Part shown: in pieces, positions 26,400-39,497 of the stretch
Layout: each line of letters opens with the position of its first letter
How positions within the stretch are numbered: the first letter of the stretch is position 1
DNA from: Arenicola marina
Taxonomy: Eukaryota; Annelida; Polychaeta; Arenicolidae
DNA length: 64,000 nt
Assembly: GCA_964019135.1 (NCBI GenBank)
Contig: OZ025257.1
Location: 27,822,352 to 27,886,351 of the forward strand
Direction of reading: 5' to 3'
Program-made: the position numbers and the translations under genes
The notes under the pieces: model-generated
Seen by the model: only the letters and a program-made list of their open reading frames with translations
Databases searched by the model: none
Told to the model about the DNA's origin: nothing

Positions 26400-29300
26400 C
26401 AAGAGACCGGCTGGTGCAGGGAGTGTGACGACAAGACACCGTCTGGTGCAGAGGGTGACGACAAGAGACCGTCTGGTGCAGAGAGTGTGACGACAAGAGA
26501 CCGTCTGGTGCACAGAGGGTGACGAAAAGACACCGTCTGGTGCAGAGGGTGACGACAAGAGACCGTCCGGTGCAGAGAGTTTGACGACAAGACACCCTCT
26601 GGTGCAGAGGGTGTGACGACAAGAGACCGTCTGGTGCAGAGAGTGTGACGACAAGACACCGTCTGGTGCAGATAGTGTGACAACAAGAGACCGTCTCGTG
26701 CACAGAGTGTGACGACAAGACACCGTCTGGGGCAGAGTGTGACGACAAGAGACCGTCTGGTGCAGAGGGTGTGACGACAAGAGAATGTCTGGTGCACAGA
26801 GGGTGACGACAAGAGACCGTCTGGTGCAGAGGGTGTGACGACAAGAGACCGTCTGGTGCAGAGAGTGTGGCGACAAGAGACCGTCTGGTGCAGAGGGTGT
26901 GACGACAAGAGACCGTCTGGTGCACAGAGGGTGACGACAAGAGACAGTCTGGTGCAGAGGGTGTGACGACAAGAGACCGTCTGGTGCAGAGAGGGTGACG
27001 ACAAGAGACCGTCTGGTGCAGAGAGTGTGACGACAAGACACCGTCTGGTGCAGAGGGTGTGAAGACAAGAGAACGTCTGGTGCAGAGAGTGTGACGACAA
27101 GACACCGCCTGGTGCAGAGAGTGTGACGACAAGAGACCGTCTGGTGCAGAGGGTGTGACGACAAGACACCGTCTGGTGCAGAGGGTGTGACGACAAGGGA
27201 ACGTCTGGTGCAGAGAGGGTGACGACAAGAGACCGTCTGATGCAGAGGGTGTGACGACAAGAGAACGTCTGGTGCACAAAGGGTGACGACAAGACACCGT
27301 CTGGTGCAGAGAGGGTGACGACAAGAGACCGTCTGGTGCAGAGAGGGTGACGACAAGAGACCGTCTGGTGCAGAGGGTGTGACGGCAAGAGAACGTCTGG
27401 TGCACAAAGGGTGACGACAAGACACCGTCTGGTGCAGAGAGTGTGACGACAAGAGACCGTCTGGTGCAGAGAGGGTGACGACAAGAGACCGTCTGATGCA
27501 GAGGGTGTGACGACAAGAGAACGTCTGTTGCACAAAGGGTGACGACAAGACACCGTCTGCTGCAGAGAGTGTGACGACAAGAGACCGTCTGGTGCAGAGA
27601 GGGTGACGACAAGAGACCGTCTGATGCAGAGGGTGTGACGACAAGACACCGTCTGGTGCAGAGGGTGTGACGACAAGAGACCGTCTGGTGCAGAGGGTGT
27701 GACGACAAGAGAACGTCTGGTGCACAAAGGGTGACGACAAGACACCGTCTGGTGCAGAGAGTGTGACGACAAGAGACCGTCTGGTGCAGAGAGGGTGACG
27801 ACAAGACACCGTCTGGTGCAGAGGGTGTGACGACAAGAGAACGTCTGGTGCAGAGAGGGTGACGACAAGACACCGTCTGGTGCAGAGGGTGTGACGACAA
27901 GAGAACGTCTGGTGCACAAAGGGTGACGACAAGACACCGTCTGCTGCAGAGAGTGTGACGACAAGAGACCGTCTGGTGCAGAGAGGGTGACGACAAGACA
28001 CCGTCTGGTGCAGAGAGGGTGACGACAAGAGACCGTCTGCTGCAGAGAGTGTGACGACAAGAGACCGTCTGGTGCAGAGAGGGTGACGACAAGACACCGT
28101 CTGGTGCAGAGAGGGTGACGACAAGAGACCGTCTGATGCAGAGGGTGTGACGACAAGAGAACGTCTGGTGCACAAAGGGTGACGACAAGACACCGTCTGC
28201 TGCAGAGAGTGTGACGACAAGAGACCGTCTGGTGCAGAGAGGGTGACGACAAGAGATCGTCTGGTGCAGAGGGTGTGACGGCAAGAGAACGTCTGGTGCA
28301 GAGAGTGTGACGACAAGAGACCGTCTGGTGCAGAGAGGGTGACGACAAGAGACCGTCTGATGCAGAGGGTGTGACGACAAGACACCGTCTGGTGCAGAGG
28401 GTGTGACGACAAGAGACCGGCTGGTGCAGGGAGTGTGACGACAAGACACCGTCTGGTGCAGAGGGTGACGACAAGAGACCGTCTGGTGCAGAGAGTGTGA
28501 CGACAAGAGACCGTCTGGTGCACAGAGGGTGACGAAAAGACACCGTCTGGTGCAGAGGGTGACGACAAGAGACCGTCCGGTGCAGAGAGTTTGACGACAA
28601 GACACCCTCTGGTGCAGAGGGTGTGACGACAAGAGACCGTCTGGTGCAGAGAGTGTGACGACAAGACACCGTCTGGTGCAGATAGTGTGACAACAAGAGA
28701 CCGTCTCGTGCACAGAGTGTGACGACAAGACACCGTCTGGGGCAGAGTGTGACGACAAGAGACCGTCTGGTGCAGAGGGTGTGACGACAAGAGAATGTCT
28801 GGTGCACAGAGGGTGACGACAAGAGACCGTCTGGTGCAGAGGGTGTGACGACAAGAGACCGTCTGGTGCAGAGAGTGTGGCGACAAGAGACCGTCTGGTG
28901 CAGAGGGTGTGACGACAAGAGACCGTCTGGTGCACAGAGGGTGACGACAAGAGACAGTCTGGTGCAGAGGGTGTGACGACAAGAGACCGTCTGGTGCAGA
29001 GAGGGTGACGACAAGAGACCGTCTGGTGCAGAGAGTGTGACGACAAGACACCGTCTGGTGCAGAGGGTGTGAAGACAAGAGAACGTCTGGTGCAGAGAGT
29101 GTGACGACAGGACACCGTCTGGTGCAAGGAGTGTGACGACAAGACACCGTCTGGTGCAGAGGGTGTGAAGACAAGAGAACGTCTGGTGCAGAGGGTGTGA
29201 CGACAAGAGACCGTCTGGTGCAGAGGGTGTGACGACAAGACACCGTCTGGTGCAGAGGGTGTGACGACAAGGGAACGTCTGGTGCAGAGAGGGTGACGAC

Positions 29301-32300
29301 AAGAGACCGTCTGATGCAGAGGGTGTGACGACAAGAGAACGTCTGGTGCACAAAGGGTGACGACAAGACACCGTCTGGTGCAGAGAGTGTGACGACAAGA
29401 GACCGTCTGGTGCAGAGAGGGTGACGACAAGAGACCGTCTGGTGCAGAGGGTGTGACGGCAAGAGAACGTCTGGTGCAGAGAGTGTGACGACAAGAGACC
29501 GTCTGGTGCGGAGAGGGTGACGACAAGAGACCGTCTGATGCAGAGGGTGTGACGACAAGACACCGTCTGGTGCAGAGGGTGTGACGACAAGAGACCGTCT
29601 GGTGCACAGAGGGTGACGACAAGACACCGTCTGGTGCAGAGGGTGACGACAAGAGACCGTCTGGTGCAGAGAGTGTGACGACAAGAGACCGTCTGGTGCA
29701 CAGAGGGTGACGACAAGACACCGTCTGGTGCAGAGGGTGACGACAAGAGACCGTCTGGTGCAGAGAGTGTGACGACAAGAGACCGTCTGGTGCAGAGAGT
29801 GTGACGACAAGAGACCAGCTGGTGCAGAGGGTGTGACGACAAGAGACCGTCTGGTGCAGAGAGTGTGACGACAAGAGACCGTCTGGTGCAGAGGGTGTGA
29901 CGACAAGAGACCGTCTGGTGCAGAGAGTGTGACGACAAGACACCGTCTGGTGCGGAGGGTGTGACGACAAGAGACCGTCTGGTGCACAGAGGGTGACGAC
30001 AAGACACCGTCTGGTGCAGAGGGTGACGACAAGAGACCGTCTGGTGCAGAGAGTGTGACGACAAGAGACCGTCTGGTGCAGAGAGTGTGACCACAAGAGA
30101 CCGTCTGGTGCAGAGGGTGTGACGACAAGAGACCGTCTGATGCAGAGGGTGTGACGACAAGAGACCGTCTGGTGCACAAAGGGTGACGACAAGAGACCGT
30201 CTGGTGCAGAGAGTGTGACGACAAGAGACCGTCTGGTGCAGAGAGTGTGACGACTAGAGACCGTCTGGTGCAGAAAAGGTGACGACAAGAGACCGTCTGG
30301 TGCAGAGGGTGTGACGACAAGACACCGTCTGGTGCAGAGAGTGTGACGACAAGAGACCGTCTGGTGCAGAGGGTGTTACGACAAGATAACGTCTGGTGCA
30401 GAGAGTGTGACGACAAGAGACCGTCTGGTGCAGAGAGGGTGACGACAAGAGACCGTCTGGTGCAGAGGGTGTGACGACAAGAGAACGTCTGGTGCAGAAA
30501 GTGTGACGACAAGAGACCGTCTGGTGCAGAGGGTGTGACGAGAAGAGAACGTCTGGTGCAGAAAGTGTGACGACAAGACACCGTCTGGTGCAGAGAGGGT
30601 GACGACAAGAGAACGTCTGGTGCAGAGAGTGTGACGACAAGAGGCCGTCTGTTGCAGAGGGGGTGACGACAAGAGACCGTCTGTTGCAGAGAGTGTCACG
30701 ACAAGAGACCGTCTGGTGCAGAGAGGGTGACGACAAGAGACCGTCTGATGCAGAGGGTGTGACGACAAGACACCGTCTGGTGCAGAGGGTGTGACGACAA
30801 GAGACCGTCTGGTGCACAGAGTGTGACGACAAGAGACCGTCTGGTGCAGAGAGTGTGACGACAAGACACCGTCTGGTGCAGAGAGTGTGACGACAAGAGA
30901 CCGTCTGGCGCAGAGGGTGTGACGACAAGAGACCGTCTGGTGCTGAGATTGTGACGACAAGAGACCGTCTGGTGCAGAGTGTGTGACGACAAGAGACCGT
31001 CTGGTGCAGAGAGGGTGACGACAAGAGACCGTCTGGTGCAGAGGGTGTGACAACAAGAGACCGTCTCGTGCACAGAGTGTGACGACAAGACACCGTCTGG
31101 GGCAGAGTGTGACGACAAGACACCGTCTGGTGCAGATAGTGTGACAACAAGAGACCGTCTCGTGCACAGAGTGTGACGACAAGACACCGTCTGGGGCAGA
31201 GTGTGACGACAAGAGACCGTCTGGTGCAGAGGGTGTGACGACAAGAGAATGTCTGGTGCACAGAGGGTGACGACAAGAGACCGTCTGGTGCAGAGGGTGT
31301 GACGACAAGAGACCGTCTGGTGCAGAGAGTGTGGCGACAAGAGACCGTCTGGTGCAGAGGGTGTGACGACAAGAGACCGTCTGGTGCACAGAGGGTGACG
31401 ACAAGAGACAGTCTGGTGCAGAGGGTGTGACGACAAGAGACCGTCTGGTGCAGAGAGGGTGACGACAAGAGACCGTCTGGTGCAGAGAGTGTGACGACAA
31501 GACACCGTCTGGTGCAGAGGGTGTGAAGACAAGAGAACGTCTGGTGCAGAGAGTGTGACGACAAGACACCGCCTGGTGCAGAGAGTGTGACGACAAGAGA
31601 CCGTCTGGTGCAGAGGGTGTGACGACAAGACACCGTCTGGTGCAGAGGGTGTGACGACAAGGGAACGTCTGGTGCAGAGAGGGTGACGACAAGAGACCGT
31701 CTGATGCAGAGGGTGTGACGACAAGAGAACGTCTGGTGCACAAAGGGTGACGACAAGACACCGTCTGGTGCAGAGAGGGTGACGACAAGAGACCGTCTGG
31801 TGCAGAGAGGGTGACGACAAGAGACCGTCTGGTGCAGAGGGTGTGACGGCAAGAGAACGTCTGGTGCACAAAGGGTGACGACAAGACACCGTCTGGTGCA
31901 GAGAGTGTGACGACAAGAGACCGTCTGGTGCAGAGAGGGTGACGACAAGAGACCGTCTGATGCAGAGGGTGTGACGACAAGAGAACGTCTGTTGCACAAA
32001 GGGTGACGACAAGACACCGTCTGCTGCAGAGAGTGTGACGACAAGAGACCGTCTGGTGCAGAGAGGGTGACGACAAGAGACCGTCTGATGCAGAGGGTGT
32101 GACGACAAGACACCGTCTGGTGCAGAGGGTGTGACGACAAGAGACCGTCTGGTGCAGAGGGTGTGACGACAAGAGAACGTCTGGTGCACAAAGGGTGACG
32201 ACAAGACATCGTCTGGTGCAAAGAGTGTGACGACAAGAGACCGTCTGGTGCAGAGAGGGTGACGACAAGACACCGTCTGGTGCAGAGGGTGTGACGACAA

Positions 32301-35300
32301 GAGAACGTCTGGTGCAGAGAGGGTGACGACAAGACACCGTCTGGTGCAGAGGGTGTGACGACAAGAGAACGTCTGGTGCACAAAGGGTGACGACAAGACA
32401 CCGTCTGCTGCAGAGAGTGTGACGACAAGAGACCGTCTGGTGCAGAGAGGGTGACGACAAGACACCGTCTGGTGCAGAGAGTGTGACGACAAGAGACCGT
32501 CTGGTGCAGAGAGGGTGACGACAAGACACCGTCTGGTGCAGAGAGTGTGACGACAAGAGACCGTCTGGTGCAGAGAGGGTGACGACAAGACACCGTCTGG
32601 TGCAGAGGGTGTGACGACAAGAGAACGTCTGGTGCAGAGAGGGTGACGACAAGACACCGTCTGCTGCAGAGAGTGTGACGACAAGAGACCGTCTGGTGCA
32701 GAGAGGGTGACGACAAGATACCGTCTGGTGCAGAGAGGGTGACGACAAGAGACCGTCTGATGCAGAGGGTGTGACGACAAGAGAACGTCTGGTGCACAAA
32801 GGGTGACGACAAGACACCGTCTGCTGCAGAGAGTGTGACGACAAGAGACCGTCTGGTGCAGAGAGGGTGACGACAACAGATCGTCTGGTGCAGAGGGTGT
32901 GACGGCAAGAGAACGTCTGGTGCAGAGAGTGTGACGACAAGAGACCGTCTGGTGCAGAGAGGGTGACGACAAGAGACCGTCTGATGCAGAGGGTGTGACG
33001 ACAAGACACCGTCTGGTGCAGAGGGTGTGACGACAAGAGACCGGCTGGTGCAGGGAGTGTGACGACAAGACACCGTCTGGTGCAGAGGGTGACGACAAGA
33101 GACCGTCTGGTGCAGAGAGTGTGACGACAAGAGACCGTCTGGTGCACAGAGGGTGACGAAAAGACACCGTCTGGTGCAGAGGGTGACGACAAGAGACCGT
33201 CCGGTGCAGAGAGTTTGACGACAAGACACCCTCTGGTGCAGAGGGTGTGACGACAAGAGACCGTCTGGTGCAGAGAGTGTGACGACAAGACACCGTCTGG
33301 TGCAGATAGTGTGACAACAAGAGACCGTCTCGTGCACAGAGTGTGACGACAAGACACCGTCTGGGGCAGGGTGTGACGACAAGAGACCGTCTGGTGCAGA
33401 GGGTGTGACGACAAGAGAATGTCTGGTGCACAGAGGGTGACGACAAGAGACCGTCTGGTGCAGAGGGTGTGACGACAAGAGACCGTCTGGTGCAGAGAGT
33501 GTGGCGACAAGAGACCGTCTGGTGCAGAGGGTGTGACGACAAGAGACCGTCTGGTGCACAGAGGGTGACGACAGGAGACAGTCTGGTGCAGAGGGTGTGA
33601 CGACAAGAGACCGTCTGGTGCAGAGAGTGTGACGACAAGACACCGTCTGGTGCAGAGGGTGTGAAGACAAGAGAACGTCTGGTGCAGAGAGTGTGATGAC
33701 AAGACACCGTCTGGTGCAAGGAGTGTGACGACAAGACACCGTCTGGTGCAGAGGGTGTGAAGACAAGAGAACGTCTGGTGCAGAGGGTGTGACGACAAGA
33801 GACCGTCTGGTGCAGAGAGTGTGACGACAAGAGACCGTCTGGTGCACAGAGGGTGACGAAAAGACACCGTCTGGTGCAGAGGGTGACGACAAGAGACCGT
33901 CCGGTGCAGAGAGTTTGACGACAAGACACCCTCTGGTGCAGAGGGTGTGACGACAAGAGACCGTCTGGTGCAGAGAGTGTGACGACAAGACACCGTCTGG
34001 TGCAGATAGTGTGACAACAAGAGACCGTCTCGTGCACAGAGTGTGACGACAAGACACCGTCTGGGGCAGGGTGTGACGACAAGAGACCGTCTGGTGCAGA
34101 GGGTGTGACGACAAGAGAATGTCTGGTGCACAGAGGGTGACGACAAGAGACCGTCTGGTGCAGAGGGTGTGACGACAAGAGACCGTCTGGTGCAGAGAGT
34201 GTGGCGACAAGAGACCGTCTGGTGCAGAGGGTGTGACGACAAGAGACCGTCTGGTGCACAGAGGGTGACGACAAGAGACAGTCTGGTGCAGAGGGTGTGA
34301 CGACAAGAGACCGTCTGGTGCAGAGAGTGTGACGACAAGACACCGTCTGGTGCAGAGGGTGTGAAGACAAGAGAACGTCTGGTGCAGAGAGTGTGATGAC
34401 AAGACACCGTCTGGTGCAAGGAGTGTGACGACAAGACACCGTCTGGTGCAGAGGGTGTGAAGACAAGAGAACGTCTGGTGCAGAGGGTGTGACGACAAGA
34501 GACCGTCTGGTGCAGAGGGTGTGACGACAAGACACCGTCTGGTGCAGAGGGTGTGACGACAAGGGAACGTCTGGTGCAGAGAGGGTGACGACAAGAGACC
34601 GTCTGATGCAGAGGGTGTGACGACAAGAGAACGTCTGGTGCACAAAGGGTGACGACAAGACACCGTCTGGTGCAGAGAGTGTGACGACAAGAGACCGTCT
34701 GGTGCAGAGAGGGTGACGACAAGAGACCGTCTGGTGCAGAGGGTGTGACGGCAAGAGAACGTCTGGTGCAGAGAGTGTGACGACAAGAGACCGTCTGGTG
34801 CAGAGAGGGTGACGACAAGAGACCGTCTGATGCAGAGGGTGTGACGACAAGACACCGTCTGGTGCAGAGGGTGTGACGACAAGAGATCGTCTGGTGCACA
34901 GAGGGTGACGACAAGACACCGTCTGGTGCAGAGGGTGACGACAAGAGACCGTCTGGTGCAGAGAGTGTGACGACAAGAGACCGTCTGGTGCACAGAGGGT
35001 GACGACAAGACACCGTCTGGTGCAGAGGGTGACGACAAGAGACCGTCTGGTGCAGAGAGTGTGACGACAAGAGACCGTCTGGTGCAGAGAGTGTGACGAC
35101 AAGAGACCAGCTGGTGCAGAGGGTGTGACGACAAGAGACCGTCTGGTGCAGAGAGTGTGACGACAAGAGACCGTCTGGTGCAGAGGGTGTGACGACAAGA
35201 GACCGTCTGGTGCAGAGAGTGTGACGACAAGACACCGTCTGGTGCGGAGGGTGTGACGACAAGAGACCGTCTGGTGCACAGAGGGTGACGACAAGACACC

Positions 35301-36250
35301 GTCTGGTGCAGAGGGTGACGACAAGAGACCGTCTGGTGCAGAGAGTGTGACGACAAGAGACCGTCTGGTGCAGAGAGTGTGACCACAAGAGACCGTCTGG
35401 TGCAGAGGGTGTGACGACAAGAGACCGTCTGATGCAGAGGGTGTGACGACAAGAGACCGTCTGGTGCACAAAGGGTGACGACAAGAGACCGTCTGGTGCA
35501 GAGAGTGTGACGACAAGAGACCGTCTGGTGCCGAGAGTGTGACGACTAGAGACCGTCTGGTGCAGAAAAGGTGACGACAAGAGACCGTCTGGTGCAGAGG
35601 GTGTGACGACAAGACACCGTCTGGTGCAGAGAGTGTGACGACAAGAGACCGTCTGGTGCAGAGGGTGTTACGACAAGATAACGTCTGGTGCAGAGAGTGT
35701 GACGACAAGAGACCGTCTGGTGCAGAGAGGGTGACGACAAGAGACCGTCTGGTGCAGAGGGTGTGACGACAAGAGAACGTCTGGTGCAGAAAGTGTGACG
35801 ACAAGAGACCGTCTGGTGCAGAGGGTGTGACGAGAAGAGAACGTCTGGTGCAGAAAGTGTGACGACAAGACACCGTCTGGTGCAGAGAGGGTGACGACAA
35901 GAGAACGTCTGGTGCAGAGAGTGTGACGACAAGAGGCCGTCTGGTGCAGAGGGGGTGACGACAAGAGACCGTCTGTTGCAGAGAGTGTGACGACAAGAGA
36001 CCGTCTGGTGCAGAGAGGGTGACGACAAGAGACCGTCTGATGCAGAGGGTGTGACGACAAGACACCGTCTGGTGCAGAGGGTGTGACGACAAGAGACCGT
36101 CTGGTGCACAGAGTGTGACAACAAGAGACCGTCTGGTGCAGAGAGTGTGACGACAAGACACCGTCTGGTGCAGAGAGTGTGACGACAAGAGACCGTCTGG
36201 CGCAGAGGGTGTGACGACAAGAGACCGTCTGGTGCTGAGATTGTGACGAC
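26400..36250 (+). repeat. Overlapping duplications with offsets 2,010, 4,464 and 5,292 bp
   Basis: Three layers are visible. 26,400-27,100 recurs at 28,410-29,110 (offset 2,010; GACGAAAAGA at 26,521/28,531). 26,650-27,980 recurs at 31,114-32,444 (offset 4,464; GATAGTGTGA at 26,671/31,135), then continues at offset 4,624 after a five-monomer indel. 29,120-30,950 recurs at 34,412-36,242 (offset 5,292; CGACTAGAGA at 30,251/35,543 and GGGTGTTACG at 30,371/35,663). The different offsets mean successive amplification events, not one simple higher-order unit. Confidence 0.85.
33120..34510 (+). repeat. Tandem higher-order repeat, 700 bp
   Basis: Two adjacent copies lie at an offset of 700 bp. GGGTGACGAA at 33,151/33,851 and CTGGGGCAGG at 33,361/34,061 are shared private variants. 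The offset is not a multiple of 32 because the unit includes several 30-bp monomers. Confidence 0.88.
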
Positions 36251-39200
36251 AAGAGACCGTCTGGTGCAGAGTGTGTGACGACAAGAGACCGTCTGGTGCA
36301 GAGAGGGTGACGACAAGAGACCGTCTGGTGCAGAGGGTGTGACGACAAGAGACCGTCTGGTGCAGAGGGTGTGACGACAAGAGACCGTCTGGCGCAGAGG
36401 GTGTGACGACAAGAGACCGTCTGGTGCTGAGATGGTGACGACAAGAGACCGTCTGGTGCAGAGGGTGTGACGACAAGAGACCGTCTGGTGCAGAGAGGGT
36501 GACGACAAGAGACCGTCTGGTGCAGAGGGTGTGACGACAAGAGACCGTCTGGTGCAGAGGGTGTGACGACAAGAGACCGTCTGGTGCAGAGGGTGTGACG
36601 ACAAGAGACCGTCTGGTGCAGAGAGGGTGACGACAAGAGACCGTCTGGTGCAGAGGGTGTGACGACAAGACACCGTCTGGTGCTGAGATTGTGACGACAA
36701 GAGACCGTCTGGTGCAGATGTTGTGGCGACAAGACACGGTCTGGTGCAGAGAGGGTGACGACAAGACACCGTCTGGTGCAGAGGGTGTGACGACAAGCGA
36801 CCGTCTGGTGCAGAGAGTGTGACGACAAGAGACCGTCTGGTGCAGAGAGTGTGACGACAAGAAACCGTCGGGTGCAGAGTGTGTGACGACAAGAGACCGT
36901 CTGGTGCAGAGGGTGTGACGACAAGAGAACGTCTGGTGCAGAGGGTGTGACGACAAGACACCGTCTGGTGCAGAGAGGGTGACGACAAGAGACCGTCTGG
37001 TGCACAGAGGGTGACGACAGGAGACCGTCTGGTGCAGAGAGTGTGACGACAAGAGACCGTCGGGTGCAGAGGGTGTGACGACAAGACACCGTCTGGTGCA
37101 GAGAGTGTGACGACAAGAGACCGTCTGGTGCAGAGGGTGTGACGACAAGAGACCGTCTGGTGCACAGAGGGTGACGACAAGAGACCGTCTGGTGCAGAGG
37201 GTGTGACGACAAGAGACCGTCGGGTGCAGAGGGTGTGACGACAAGAGAACGTCTGGTGCAGAGAGTGTGACGACAAGACACCGTCTGGTGCAGAGAGTGT
37301 GACGGCAAGAGAACGTCTGGTGCAGAGAGGATGACGACAAGAGACCGTCTGGTGCAGAGAGTGTGACGACAAGGGAACGTCTGGTGCAGAGAGTGTGACG
37401 ACAAGAGACCGTCTGGTGCACAGAGGGTGACGACAAGAGACCGTCTGGTGCAGAGAGTGTGGCGACAAGAGAACGTCTGGTGCAGAGGGTGTGACGACAA
37501 GAGACCGTCTGGGGCACAGAGGGTGACGACAAGAGACCGTCTGGTGCAGAGAGTGTGACGACAAGACCCCGTCTGGTGCAGAGAGTGTGACGACAAGAGA
37601 CCGTCTGGTGCACAGAGGGTGACGACAAGAGACCGTCTGGTGCAGAGAGTGTGACGACAAGAGACCGTCTGGTGCACAGAGGGTGACGACAAGAGACCGT
37701 CTGGTGCAGAGAGGGTGACGACAAGACACCGTCTGGTGCACAGAGGGTGACGACAAGAGACCGTCTGGTGCAGATAGTGTTACGACAAGAGACGGTCTGG
37801 TGCAGAGAGTGTGACGACAAGAGACCGTCTGGTGCAGAGAGTGTGACGACAAGACACCGTCTGGTGCAGAGGGTGACGACAAGAGACCGTCTGGTGCAGA
37901 GAGTGTGACGACAAGACACCGTCTGGTGCAGAGGGTGACGACAAGAGACCGTCTGGTGCAGAGAGTGTGACGACAAGAGACCGTCTGGTTCTGAGATTGT
38001 GACCACAAGAGACCGTCTGGTGCAGAGGGTGTGACGACAAGAGCCCGTCTGGTACAGAGAGGGTGACGACAAGAGACCGTCTGGTGCAGAGGGTGTGACG
38101 ACAAGAGACCGTCTGGTGCAGAGGGTGTGACGACAAGAGACCGTCTGGTGCAGAGGGTGTGACGACAAGAGACCGTCTGGTGCAGAGAGGGTGACGACAA
38201 GAGACCGTCTGGTGCTGAGATTGTGACGACAAGAGACCGTCTGGTGCAGATGGTGTGGCGACAAGACACGGTCTGGTGCAGAGAGAGTGACGACAAGACA
38301 CCGTCTGGTGCAGAGGATGTGACGACAAGCGACCGTCTGGTGCAGAGAGTGTGACGACAAGAGACCGTCTGGTGCAGAGAGTGTGACGACAAGAGACCGT
38401 CGGGTGCAGAGTGTGTGACGACAAGAGACCGTGTGGTGCAGAGGGTGTGACGACAAGAGAACGTCTGGTGCAGAGGGTGTGACGACAAGACACCGTCTGG
38501 TGCAGAGAGGGTGACGACAAGAGACCGTCTGGTGCAGAGGGTGTGACGACAAGAGACCGTCTGGTGCAGAGGGTGTGACGACAAGACACGGTCTGGTGCA
38601 GAGAGGGTGACGACAAGACACCGTCTGGTGCAGAGGATGTGACGACAAGCGACCGTCTGGTGCAGAGAGTGTGACGACAAGAGACCGCCTGGTGCAGAGG
38701 GTGTGACGACAAGACACCGTCGGGTGCAGAGTGTGTGACGACAAGAGACCGTCGGGTGCAGAGAGTGTGACGACAAGAGACCGTCGGGTGCAGAGTGTGT
38801 GACGACAAGAGACCGTCTGGTGCAGAGGGTGTGACGACAAGAGACCGTCTGGTGCAGAGAGTGTGACGACAAGAGACCGTCTGGTGCAGAGAGTGTGACG
38901 ACAAGAGACCGTCTGGTGCACAGAGGGTGACGACAAGAGACCGTCTGGTGCAGAGAGTGTGGCGACAAGAGACCGTCTGGTGCAGAGGGTGTGACGACAA
39001 GAGACCGTCTGGGGCACAGAGGGTGACGACAAGAGACCGTCTGGTGCAGAGAGTGTGACGACAAGAGACCGTCTGGTGCAGAGAGTGTGACGACAAGAGA
39101 CCGTCTGGTGCACAGAGGGTGACGACAAGAGACCGTCTGGTGCAGAGAGTGTGGCGACAAGAGACCGTCTGGTGCAGAGGGTGTGACGACAAGAGACCGT

Positions 39201-39497
39201 CTGGGGCACAGAGGGTGACGATAAGAGACCGTCTGGTGCAGAGAGTGTGACGACAAGACCCCGTCTGGTGCAGAGAGTGTGACGACAAGAGACCGTCTGG
39301 TGCACAGAGGGTGACGACAAGAGACCGTCTGGTGCAGAGAGTGTGACGACAAGAGACCGTCTGGTGCACAGAGGGTGACGACAAGAGACCGTCTGGTGCA
39401 GAGAGGGTGACGACAAGACACCGTCTGGTGCAGAGAGGGTGACGACAAGAGACCGTCTGGTGCAGAGAGTGTGACGACAAGAGACCGTCTGGTGCAG

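Larger units (their letters stand above)
1..39497 (+). repeat. Giant satellite array, 32-bp monomer, about 1,230 copies
   Basis: The whole stretch is head-to-tail copies of a 32-bp monomer. Its conserved core on the plus strand is GTGACGACAAGAGACCGTCT, followed by GGTGCA and a variable six-base segment. The common variants of that segment are GAGAGG, GAGAGT, GGGAGT, GAGGGT and CAGAGG. The position after the AAGA of the core also varies (GACC, CACC, GAAC or GACG). A 30-bp variant lacking two bases of the variable segment recurs, especially from 6,400 onwards. No unrelated insertion interrupts the array, and it runs off the left edge of the window. It ends at 39,497, where the sequence changes within one monomer to the 43-bp satellite. 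I do not recognise the satellite family. Confidence 0.98.

Noticed and set aside
1-39497. CRISPR array
   Set aside because: The 32-bp repeat length is suggestive, but there are no unique spacers: the copies abut directly, and the surroundings are eukaryotic.
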